Below, one piece after another: positions 1 to 6,654 of a stretch of 7,329 nucleotides of DNA. Each line of letters begins with the position of its first letter. Positions within the stretch are counted from its first letter, which is position 1. The position numbers and the translations under genes were made by a program. Source of the stretch: Thermoplasmatales archaeon ex4484_36 (lineage in GTDB: Archaea > Thermoplasmatota > Penumbrarchaeia > Penumbrarchaeales > EX4484-36); NCBI GenBank assembly GCA_002254765.1, contig NJDV01000035.1, positions 1 to 7,329 on the forward strand, in the 5' to 3' direction. A model generated the notes under the pieces. That model did no database searches. It saw only the letters and a program-made list of their open reading frames with translations, and was not told where the DNA came from.

Positions 1-1005
1 GTGAAAGAGAGGGCCGCCATGGGGGTGCTCCTTCTCCTCAGGGGTGGGTCCGCCTCAAAGAGCCTTGACCTTCTCTCCGCAGGGGGGAGGAGGGCTCTCT
101 GCACTGATGACCTCTCCGCCCCGGATCTCTCCCGGGGGCACATGGACCGCCTTCTGAAGGAGGCTGTCGAGTGGGGGGCGGACCCCTTAGAGGCTGTGGA
201 GATGGCCTCCCGCATCCCTGCGGAGCACTACCGCCTCCCCGTGGGACTCCTTAGGCCCGCAGACCCGGCGGATGTGGTGGTGGTCAGGGACCTGAAAGAC
301 TTCGAGGTGGAGGCAGTCTTCGTTGATGGGAGGGTGGTGGCGAGGGGAGGGGAGGCCCTCTTCGAGCTTCCCCCCTACCTTCCCGCCAACAACTTCTACG
401 CCGCCCCCTTCCCCACCACCGAATTTATACATCCCGTCAGGGGCCCGGCGGAGGTGAGGGTCATCCGCATGCGGCCCGATAACCTCTACACGGACGAGAT
501 GAGTGTTGAGCTGAAGGAGGGCCAGAGCCTGCCGGACCCCTCCAGGGACATCCTGCTGGCCCTCTGTATGGACCGTTACGGAACCGGGAAGTACTCCACA
601 GCTCCTCTCAAAGGGACCGGACTGAAGGAGGGGGCCGTAGCCCTCACAATCTCCCACGACTCCCACAACATCATAGCCCTCGGTGCGGATCTAAACGACC
701 TTGCGGCGGCCTTGAGGAGGGTCATAGAGATGAAGGGGGGCGTGGCCATCTCAAGGGGTGGGAGGGTCCTCAGCCTGAGGCTGGAGGTGGCTGGGCTTAT
801 GACGGGAGAGGAGCCCCATCTGGTGGCGGAGAGGATACGGGAGATGGAGAGGGAGCTTAAGGATATGGGGATGATGCTCACCTCTCCCCTCTCTCAGCTC
901 AGCTTCCTCTCCCTCACAGTGATTCCCAGGCTCAGGCTGACTCCGGCGGGGGTCTTTGACGTTGAGAGGGGGGCCTACGTGGAGGCAGTCCGCACGTCAC
1001 TTTAG
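1..1005 (+). CDS. ade: Adenine deaminase (Ade/AdeC family), C-terminal part, truncated by window start
   Basis: Converts adenine to hypoxanthine and ammonia in cytosolic purine salvage. Only the last 334 residues are present; family members run to roughly 550-600 residues, so the N-terminal metal-binding part lies outside the window. The first codon in view is a GTG, but it is almost certainly internal. Visible marks are a CTDD motif (T35-D36-D37, the acidic metal/catalytic site at the end of the amidohydrolase barrel) followed by a GHMDRLL helix. A composite-domain return strand follows (about 85-115). The Ade-specific C-terminal domain carries SHDSHN at 218-223 and the closing SLTVIPRLRLTP block at 305-314. 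The family call rests on these motifs together and is firm. The gene ends convergently with the alaX gene, the two stops overlapping by 9 bp. No promoter is visible because the start is off the window. Confidence 0.93.
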   Translation: MKERAAMGVLLLLRGGSASKSLDLLSAGGRRALCTDDLSAPDLSRGHMDRLLKEAVEWGADPLEAVEMASRIPAEHYRLPVGLLRPADPADVVVVRDLKDFEVEAVFVDGRVVARGGEALFELPPYLPANNFYAAPFPTTEFIHPVRGPAEVRVIRMRPDNLYTDEMSVELKEGQSLPDPSRDILLALCMDRYGTGKYSTAPLKGTGLKEGAVALTISHDSHNIIALGADLNDLAAALRRVIEMKGGVAISRGGRVLSLRLEVAGLMTGEEPHLVAERIREMERELKDMGMMLTSPLSQLSFLSLTVIPRLRLTPAGVFDVERGAYVEAVRTSL

Positions 1006-1713
1006 CCTGTAGTATATTCTCACCTTCTCCCTCCCCTTGCTCTTCCTGGAGAGGACCTCAATGCCCCGAAGCTCCTTGAGGTTCTTAACGTGGGTCCCCC
1101 CGCAGGGGCAGACGTCCACTCCCTCAATCTCAACTATGCGGACCTCCCTCACGGACTCCGGAAGACGTGAGACGTCCACCCTGCCGTCGGAGAAGATCCG
1201 GTCCACCTCCTCCCGGGGCAGTGTATATATTTTCAGTGGACGGCCCTCTTCTATCCGTACGTTGGCCTCCTCCTCAATCCTTTTGAGCTCCTCCTCTCCA
1301 AAATGGGCGGGGTAGAAGTCTATATGGGACCTCTCCGCCCTTATCTGGTTTCCTACGGTTCTGGCCCCGAATATGTCAAAGGCCAGGGCGGAGACCAGGT
1401 GCTGAGCTGTGTGCATCCTCATGTGAGCGTATCTCCTCTCCCAGTCCAGGATGCCGCTTACCGTCTCCCCCCTCCGGGGCAGGTCCCCCACAACCCTGTG
1501 GACGACCTCCCTCCCCCTCTTCACCACCTCTGTGACCGTGGCCTCCCCACCATCCCATTTAAGCCAGCCCTTATCGGTGGGCTGTCCTCCCCCGGTGGGG
1601 TAGAAGATGGTTCTGTCAAGGACCACCCCCCCCTCCCCCGCCCTCACCACAGAGGCCTCCATCTCCTTCTGGTAGCATGCGTCAAGGGAGGAGAGGTAGA
1701 GGAGCTCGGTCAA
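997..1713 (-). CDS. alaX: Free-standing alanyl-tRNA editing protein, AlaX-M type
   Basis: A trans-editing hydrolase related to the AlaRS editing domain. The family deacylates Ser-tRNA(Ala), and often Gly-tRNA(Ala), in the cytosol. At 238 residues with an N-terminal beta-barrel module it fits the medium AlaX-M class rather than the short form. The glycine-rich motif FYPTGGGQPTDKG is at 37-49. The zinc site is HTAQH (H101, H105) plus CGGTH (C204, H208). An extra cysteine, C202, precedes C204. The start is a TTG at 1713-1711; it keeps the family-like N-terminus TELLYL and has a GGGGGAGGG ribosome binding site just upstream. The next Met (residue 18) would remove the first conserved strand. The TTG overlaps the gcvH TGA stop (TTGA), so translation is probably coupled to gcvH. 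It is the last gene of the gcvT-gcvH-alaX unit. Confidence 0.93.
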   Translation of the reverse strand: MTELLYLSSLDACYQKEMEASVVRAGEGGVVLDRTIFYPTGGGQPTDKGWLKWDGGEATVTEVVKRGREVVHRVVGDLPRRGETVSGILDWERRYAHMRMHTAQHLVSALAFDIFGARTVGNQIRAERSHIDFYPAHFGEEELKRIEEEANVRIEEGRPLKIYTLPREEVDRIFSDGRVDVSRLPESVREVRIVEIEGVDVCPCGGTHVKNLKELRGIEVLSRKSKGREKVRIYYRLK

Positions 1714-2129
1714 GAACCCTCCCCCTTCTCCAGCTCCTTCTTCAAATATTCGCAGTACTCCTCCCTGCTCATGAGGGAGGTGAGCTCCTTTCTATTGGAT
1801 ATCTTAATCCGGAAGATCCAGTTGTCGTATGGGGCGCTGTTTAGGACCTCCGGGCTGTCCAGAACCTCGCTGTTGACCTCCACGACCCTCCCGGAGAGGG
1901 GGGAGTAGATGTCCTCGGCCGCCTTCACGGACTCTATTGTTCCGCAGGGCTCCCCCTGGGTCACCACATCCTCCACCTCCGGGGCCTCCACGTAGACTAT
2001 GTCCGTCATGACCTTGGCGGCATAGTCGGTGATCCCCACCGTGGCCACATCATCCTCCAGGCGGCACCACTCATGGCTCTTCGTATAGTAAAGACCTTCC
2101 CTCAGCTCTATCTCCTCGATGCTTACCAT
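1710..2129 (-). CDS. gcvH: Glycine cleavage system H protein (lipoyl carrier)
   Basis: A small cytosolic shuttle protein whose lipoyl-lysine arm carries the aminomethyl group from the P protein to the T protein and then electrons to the L protein. With the ATG at 2129 it has 139 residues, close to the family norm of about 125-140. The family signature is clear: SHEWCR near 18-23, VGITDYAA at 31-38, and the lipoylation site ESVKAAEDIYSP with the modified lysine at K69. A GTG three codons upstream (2138-2136) also opens the frame. The ATG is preferred because AAGGTGA lies five bases before it, and that same sequence overlaps the GTG itself. The gene lies 15 bp downstream of the gcvT stop and overlaps the alaX start. 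No lipoate ligase or P protein is in view. Confidence 0.95.
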   Translation of the reverse strand: MVSIEEIELREGLYYTKSHEWCRLEDDVATVGITDYAAKVMTDIVYVEAPEVEDVVTQGEPCGTIESVKAAEDIYSPLSGRVVEVNSEVLDSPEVLNSAPYDNWIFRIKISNRKELTSLMSREEYCEYLKKELEKGEGS

Positions 2130-2144
2130 ATCTTTCACCTTCCC

Positions 2145-3224
2145 TTACATCTTCTTGGGGTCAACTACCTTCGCCTGTGCCCTCCTCCCTCTGATGTCAA
2201 CCTCCAGGAGCTCTCCGAAATCGCTCAGCTCCCTTTTAACGTAAGCCAGTGCCATTCCCGTCTCCTTCCCCGGGATGAAGGTCCCCGAGGAGACTCTCCC
2301 CACAGCCTCCTCCCCCTTATAGACCTTATATCCCGGCCTTGGAACGCCCTTGTCAAGGAGAAGAAGCAGGGCCAGCTTCTCTTTAACTCCCCTCTCCTTC
2401 AGCTCAAGCAGGGCCTCCTTTCCCACAAAATCATGGTCCCATTTCACCACCCACTCGCAGTTGGTCTCAAGGGGGGTGCGGTCCCTGTTGAAGTCCTGTC
2501 CCGAGAGGAGAAATCCCTTCTCAAGGCGGAGGGTGTCCCTGGCACCCAGTCCACAGGGTTTCACCGGGATGTCATCCCCCGCCTTCTTGAAGAGGATATC
2601 CCACACCTCCCCGGCGAGGGAGTTCTCCACTATGATCTCAAAGCCGTCCTCACCCGTGTAGCCAGAACGCCAGAGAAGGACGTGCCTCTCAAGCTCAGGG
2701 AAGAGGACGTAGTCGCAGTGGAAGAAGCGCATGGATGACAGGTCGAAGGGGGTGAGCCTGCTCATAAGCTCCTGGGCCCTGGGCCCCTGGACCGCTATGA
2801 TGGAGTATTCACCTGAGAGGTTCTCTATCAGGGTGTTGGACCTGTGGTGCTGGAGCATGTGTTCCAGGTCCTCCTCTATCATGGCGGCGTTGGGCACCAC
2901 CATGTACTCGTTCTCCTCAAGCATTCCCCCAATCATATCGTCTATGATCCTGCCCTGCTCGTCAAGCATATGGGTGTACTTGAGCTGGTGGCGCCTCATT
3001 TTGACGAAGTTGTTGGTGAAAATGTAGTTCATTGTGTAGGAGGACCCCGGGCCCGATATGAGAAAATTGCCCATGTGGGAGACATCGAATATCCCCACGG
3101 AGCTTCTGACCGCCAGGTGCTCCTCGCGGATGGTTGTGTAGTAAAGCGGGAGCTCCCAGCCGTGGAACTCCGTGAAGGTCGCTCCAAGTTCCTTCTCCCT
3201 GTCATAGAGGGGGGTTCTTCTCAT
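2145..3224 (-). CDS. gcvT: Glycine cleavage system T protein (aminomethyltransferase)
   Basis: Transfers the one-carbon unit from the H-protein-bound aminomethyl group to tetrahydrofolate (or, in many archaea, a pterin analogue), releasing ammonia. With the ATG at 3224 the product has 359 residues, typical for the family. Motifs in order: RRTPLYDREKELGA at the start, GIFDVSHMG at 44-52, the catalytic-acid region GRIIDDMIGG at 91-100, SGYTGEDGFEI at 187-197, GARDTLRLEKG at 227-237, and the C-terminal barrel with DFVGKEAL at 265-272. The frame stays open to a start at 3296, but those 24 extra residues resemble nothing in the family. A GGGGGTG ribosome binding site lies nine bases before the 3224 ATG. 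It is the first gene of gcvT-gcvH-alaX. The P protein subunits (gcvPA/gcvPB) are absent from the window and would have to be elsewhere. Confidence 0.95.
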   Translation of the reverse strand: MRRTPLYDREKELGATFTEFHGWELPLYYTTIREEHLAVRSSVGIFDVSHMGNFLISGPGSSYTMNYIFTNNFVKMRRHQLKYTHMLDEQGRIIDDMIGGMLEENEYMVVPNAAMIEEDLEHMLQHHRSNTLIENLSGEYSIIAVQGPRAQELMSRLTPFDLSSMRFFHCDYVLFPELERHVLLWRSGYTGEDGFEIIVENSLAGEVWDILFKKAGDDIPVKPCGLGARDTLRLEKGFLLSGQDFNRDRTPLETNCEWVVKWDHDFVGKEALLELKERGVKEKLALLLLLDKGVPRPGYKVYKGEEAVGRVSSGTFIPGKETGMALAYVKRELSDFGELLEVDIRGRRAQAKVVDPKKM

Positions 3225-3355
3225 TGGAATCACACCCCCTTTATCGCCCAATGGGATATAGTTTTTTCTCGGAGGGCACTCCAAGGATGAAGACAAATTC
3301 TTTATATACCCACGGAAAAATAGCTGTAACCATAATAAAGGGATAAGGATGTGAT
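3225..3355. promoter_or_regulatory. Divergent intergenic region between gcvT and the membrane protein gene
   Basis: A 131-bp spacer that must hold the promoters of both flanking genes. The most evident element is TTTATATA at 3301-3308. Read on the plus strand it is a TATA box that would start transcription near 3330, followed by a GGATGTGAT ribosome binding site right before the ATG at 3356. Read on the minus strand the same bases give TATATAAA, which could serve gcvT with a leader of roughly 50 nt that includes its ribosome binding site. A second minus-strand box, ACTATAT at 3262-3256, is so close to gcvT that the start of transcription would fall past the ribosome binding site, so it is less likely. 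No known operator or riboswitch was recognised. Confidence 0.5.
3301..3308 (+). promoter_or_regulatory. TATA-like box for the membrane protein gene, nearly palindromic
   Basis: TTTATATA lies 48 bp before the start codon, preceded by the A-rich stretch GACAAATTC that could act as a BRE. Archaeal transcription usually starts about 25 bp after the box centre, giving a leader of roughly 25 nt. The same element also reads as TATATAAA toward gcvT. Called by eye from composition and spacing. Confidence 0.5.
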
Positions 3356-4852
3356 ATGTTCTCGCCGTGGATGAACCCGAGGGAGTCCTTTTTCAAAAAG
3401 CTGAAGTGGACCTATTATATCGCTGCCATCCTCTGCCTTCTCTCTTTTCTCGCTGTTGTGCTTATACTGGCTGATTACTACTCGTACGACTACGGCCCCT
3501 ACGACTTTGCTCCGGCTGCATACATCTATTTCCTGCCCCTGACCCTTCTAGCCATCCTCACGGCCTACTCCCTTCACCTGGGCCGCAAGGCGAAATTCCA
3601 CGTCCTCCCCACGGCAAGGGAGAGGTGGGAGCTGATCTTTTTGATGGTCTTAACCTTCGCCTCCATTCTGATGCTGTGGGTCAGCTACTTCTGGGATTAC
3701 ATCTACAACGACGAATACTACTATTACGACTACTACTATGGGGAGTTCTCCTACGAGCTCTTCTCATTCTGCGGGACCCTCCTCTTCCTCCTCCTTCTGA
3801 CGGTGTTCATTCTGCTGTGGCCCCTCTCGGGAAAATATATAAAACAGATCAAAGGTATTCCCGGGGAATATGTGGGTTTCATCCCCTCCCCCAACGACAT
3901 GGGCAGTGCCGTAAGGAGCGCCGGAACTTTTGTGAATGTTGCCATCCTCATAAGGCTTCCCGCATCAGCCATTTCGCTTTCCATCTTCATCACACTCTTC
4001 ATAGTATGGTATTATGAGAGCCTCTGGGAGGGGCTCATATCCTTCCTTTTACTGCTTTATTTCTTAATTTTCATTGTCCTCTCCGCCTACATCCTCTACA
4101 TAAATCGCCCCCAGAGGCGCCCGCACACCCTCAAAAAAACAGGGGCAGTCCTTGTATTCCTCTCCCTGCTGGATGCCCTGTTAATCTGGCTCTCCTACGT
4201 GCTTATCCTCTGGCTGGATTTTGAGGACGTCTTCATCGTCACATTCATAATAGGTTCATTTCTTCTCCCCTTCAGCATAATCCCCGCATCTGTTGCGCTG
4301 GGGGTGAGCAGGGAGGAAAGAAAGTGGAAGAGGATAGTCCTGGCAGGAGCGTGGGCCCCCGGGATGGACGCCTTCTCAAAGGGCCTCACCCGGGGGGCTC
4401 TGCTTCTAGCTCTGCTTGAGATCCATCTGATTCTTCCCCTCGAGAACTTTCTTACTCGGGTCTCCTATGAATACGTAGATGCCAATAGCCTCTTGATTCT
4501 GGCGTTTACAGCGGGTTTTCTGCTGTTTCTTATCGCGGTGGTATCCCTCTCAAAGAGGCCCCTGGCACACCTCGCCGCCGCCCTCACCTTCCCTGCACTT
4601 TTTATCTTCTCCGCCGCCACGGAGATAGTATTCATATCAGGAATCTTTCTTGCAGCCTTATGCTCCCTTGCCTTCTCCTCCTTCCTCCTCAGCAGGGACA
4701 CCATGCGGGAGTGGCGGGAGCTCTATCTAAGGTATGTAACTACCCCGGAGATGCGGGATTTGTCTGGCGGGAGGCCTACGAGCGAAGGGGCTCACCCTCC
4801 CGGATCAGTACCTCACCTCTCCCCCCCAGGAAATTCCCATCCTCCACTATAA
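3356..4852 (+). CDS. Orphan polytopic membrane protein with Tyr/Asp-rich loops
   Basis: Not recognised as a known family. The 498-residue product has about eleven or twelve hydrophobic segments, near residues 19-39, 54-73, 92-112, 136-156, 195-220, 225-249, 262-286, 292-315, 345-363, 377-396, 403-421 and 425-445. It has a short basic N-terminus (FFKKLKW) and no cleavable signal. Two loops stand out: residues 39-51, and residues 111-134 with 11 tyrosines plus several Asp/Glu. By alternation, with the basic N-terminus inside, both fall on the outer face. Basic stretches such as RPQRRPHTLKK (251-261) and REERKWKR (319-326) suggest cytoplasmic loops. The start has a ribosome binding site directly upstream and a TATA-like box. 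The last 25 or so residues are Pro/Gly/Ser-rich and are read antisense to the 3' end of pyrC, so the natural C-terminus may be nearer residue 465. No catalytic motif or transporter signature was found. Confidence 0.8.
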   Translation: MFSPWMNPRESFFKKLKWTYYIAAILCLLSFLAVVLILADYYSYDYGPYDFAPAAYIYFLPLTLLAILTAYSLHLGRKAKFHVLPTARERWELIFLMVLTFASILMLWVSYFWDYIYNDEYYYYDYYYGEFSYELFSFCGTLLFLLLLTVFILLWPLSGKYIKQIKGIPGEYVGFIPSPNDMGSAVRSAGTFVNVAILIRLPASAISLSIFITLFIVWYYESLWEGLISFLLLLYFLIFIVLSAYILYINRPQRRPHTLKKTGAVLVFLSLLDALLIWLSYVLILWLDFEDVFIVTFIIGSFLLPFSIIPASVALGVSREERKWKRIVLAGAWAPGMDAFSKGLTRGALLLALLEIHLILPLENFLTRVSYEYVDANSLLILAFTAGFLLFLIAVVSLSKRPLAHLAAALTFPALFIFSAATEIVFISGIFLAALCSLAFSSFLLSRDTMREWRELYLRYVTTPEMRDLSGGRPTSEGAHPPGSVPHLSPPGNSHPPL

Positions 4853-5944
4853 GCTCGCCCTTGAGATAGACCGCCGCGGGGAATATCGCTGGAAAGCCTT
4901 CGTAGGGGGTCCAGCCGCACCTGCTGTGCACCTCCTCCGGGTCAACCTTTACCACCTCCCTCCAGTCCACAACCATAAGGTCCGCCCTCTTCCCCTCAGC
5001 TATCTCACCCCTATCCTCCATGCCGTAGAAATATGCGGGGTTTGAGGATGAGGCCTCCACGAGGCGCTGCAGGGATATCTCACCCCTCCGGACCATGTAG
5101 AGCAGAAGCGGAAGGGAGGTCTCAACGCCGGGGATGCCGGCGGGGGCAGACTCGAACTCCTGCTCCTTCTCCTCGGGAAGATGGGGTGCGTGATCCGACG
5201 CCAGCATGTCTATCTCCCCCCTTTTGAAGGCTTCAAGGAGAGCAGCCCTCTCTCCCCTTGAGCGCAGTGGGGGGTTCACCTTGCACCAGGCTCCATCCGG
5301 GGCATTTTTGATGTCTAAAAGGAGGTGGTGCGGAGTGACTTCGGTGGAGTAACCCCTCTCCCTGGCCTCTTTAAGGGTGCTCGCAGTGGTGACGTGGGCG
5401 ATGTGCACCCTCTCGGGCGGCGGGGCCCACTTCCCGATTCTCTCAACGGCCCTCCTCTCCGCCTCCGGGGGCCTTAAGGAGGAGTATGTGAGGAGATCCC
5501 TGGGCCTCCCGACCTTAAGCCTCCTCCGCTCGAGGAACTCCTGGTCCTCGGCGTGGAATGTTAGGGGAACACCCCCCAGCCCAAGGTAGGATGAGAGGCT
5601 GCTCAAATCCCTCACAAGAAGGCTCCCGGTTGTGGAGCCCATATAGACCTTAACCGCAAAGACCTCCCTGCAGTCCTCGAATGGACCCCCGCCCTCAACA
5701 GCGCCCAGAAAGAAGCCTATGTCTATGGGGGACTCCCTTCCCGCCCTCTTTACCTTCTCCTTGATGCCCTCAAGGTCCGTTACGGGGGGAGTGTTGTTTG
5801 GCATGTCAAGGACCGTGGTCACCCCGCCCACGGCGGCGGCCGTGCCCCCGGTACTGAAGGTCTCCTTCCCTTCACCCCTACCTCGGCCTGCTGAAGCTCT
5901 CCCCGGTAGAAGACCCTGCCGGAAATTACAAGGTCGTAGTCCAT
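4776..5944 (-). pseudogene. pyrC: Dihydroorotase gene interrupted by an internal deletion and frameshift
   Basis: Dihydroorotase closes carbamoyl-aspartate to dihydroorotate in pyrimidine synthesis. The body (from about 5867 to the TAG at 4776) is a clear class I enzyme: GGVTTVLDMPNNTPP, VKVYMGST, FHAED, HIAHVTT, VNPPLR, ASDHAPH, GIPGVETSLPLLL and the closing WTPYEG. The true start is the ATG at 5944, overlapping the upstream stop as TGATG and preceded by AAAAGGTGGAG. It encodes MDYDLVISGRVFYRGELQQA and then EVGVKG, a normal N-terminus, but this frame ends at a TGA at 5821-5819 after 41 codons. The body's frame becomes family-like only at KETFSTGG (near 5867). Between the halves the family has about 40-50 more residues, including the HxH metal ligands and the adjacent substrate arginine; they are absent. 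A GTG at 5831 opens the body alone, but the product would lack these residues. A true lesion, a strain variant or an assembly collapse all remain possible. Confidence 0.8.
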
Positions 5945-6546
5945 CAGAGCTCCACCTTTTTTATCTCTCCCCGGGGGCTCTCCTCCGCGAAGATCTCACC
6001 CTGAAAGCGGAAAAATCTCACCCTGCCCTCCCTCCAGTCCCCGGGGGGTATCCCGGCCTTAACGCATGTCTGATCCAGAAACTCCTCCTCGTTCCAGTTC
6101 CACTCAACGGGGACCTGCGGGAGGAGCAGTCCCCTGAAGGGGCCCTCCTGGGCGATGAGGCCATCCCTGCCTATCTTTATCTTCTTCGGGAGCTCCCCCG
6201 GGTCCCGGTACTTTATCTCCTCCGGAGGCGTCAGCAGGGTCACCTCCACCACGATCTCGTCCATCTCCTCCGCTCTCACAGGGATGAATCTCGGATCCCT
6301 TGTGGCGGCGGATATGGCTGAATCAAGCAGGGCATCTATAAGGGGCAGGTGGGGCTCCGGGAAGCCTATACAACCTCTGAGCTCTCTCCCCGGGTATGTG
6401 TTCAGTGTCACGAAAACCCCCATTTTCCTCTTGAAGAGCGGTGGAAGTGGGGGAAGGTCCATCTCCCTCCCCTCAAGATACGTCTCTATCCTCTCCCTGG
6501 CAAGCTTCACAGCCAGTCTTCCATCCCGGTCTGAGATGAGGCTCAT
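5944..6546 (-). CDS. AMMECR1-domain protein (TIGR00296 type)
   Basis: A 200-residue cytosolic protein of the AMMECR1 family, found across archaea and in eukaryotes; its biochemical role is not settled. Identification rests on MGVFVTLN at 42-49, the family signature LRGCIG at 56-61 and the DPRF block at 83-86. Further marks are GRDGLI at 126-131, LLLPQVPVEW at 140-149 and the terminal SPRGEIKK. Order, length and C-terminus match the Pyrococcus PH0010-type proteins as I recall them, so it is full length. The ATG at 6546 has GCGGTG about five bases upstream. Its TGA overlaps the pyrC ATG by one base (TGATG), so the two genes were built as one translationally coupled unit. Any functional link to pyrimidine synthesis is inference. 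Confidence 0.92.
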   Translation of the reverse strand: MSLISDRDGRLAVKLARERIETYLEGREMDLPPLPPLFKRKMGVFVTLNTYPGRELRGCIGFPEPHLPLIDALLDSAISAATRDPRFIPVRAEEMDEIVVEVTLLTPPEEIKYRDPGELPKKIKIGRDGLIAQEGPFRGLLLPQVPVEWNWNEEEFLDQTCVKAGIPPGDWREGRVRFFRFQGEIFAEESPRGEIKKVEL

Positions 6547-6630
6547 AAAAACACCGCTTTGTAATTAGCTCCCCACCTTTTAACTCTTTCCATTCCCCGG
6601 GGGAAGCCCTGAACCTCAATGATCGCCCTT

Positions 6631-6654
6631 GAAGGGGAGATGCTCTCTCCCTTC
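6631..6654. other. Hairpin-forming inverted repeat in the spacer
   Basis: GAAGGGGAGA (6631-6640) can pair with TCTCCCTTC (6646-6654), giving nine base pairs, one bulged G and a five-base loop. Part of the pyrimidine arm (TCCCTT, 6648-6653) could instead pair with AAGGGA at 6671-6676, so two mutually exclusive structures are possible. On the minus strand it would lie in the AMMECR1-pyrC leader only if transcription begins at the distal box. There is no U-tract, so it is not a standard terminator. Confidence 0.3.

Noticed and set aside
187..666. 159-codon minus-strand open frame inside adenine deaminase
   Set aside because: Low-complexity Gly/His/Val-rich translation opposite a clear enzyme gene.
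1303..1908. 201-codon plus-strand open frame across alaX and gcvH
   Set aside because: Antisense to two firmly identified genes; composition (many Pro, Ser, Leu) is that of a mirrored GC-rich coding strand, with no motif.
2073..2738. 221-codon plus-strand open frame opposite gcvT
   Set aside because: Lies wholly within gcvT/gcvH on the other strand and matches no family; shadow frame.
3225..3296. Longer gcvT starting at 3296
   Set aside because: The extra 24 residues do not resemble the family N-terminus, and the ATG at 3224 begins the conserved RRTPLYD block with a ribosome binding site.
5862..5876. Programmed frameshift in pyrC instead of a lesion
   Set aside because: A ribosomal shift could join the frames but could not supply the missing 40-50 residues with the HxH site; there is no classic slippery heptamer.
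5719..6321. 200-codon plus-strand open frame across pyrC and the AMMECR1 gene
   Set aside because: Antisense to recognised coding sequence and spans their junction; no ribosome binding site or recognisable domain.
6593..6605. TTCCCCGGGGGAA near-palindrome
   Set aside because: Short, off-centre by one base and not placed against any promoter in a way that suggests an operator.
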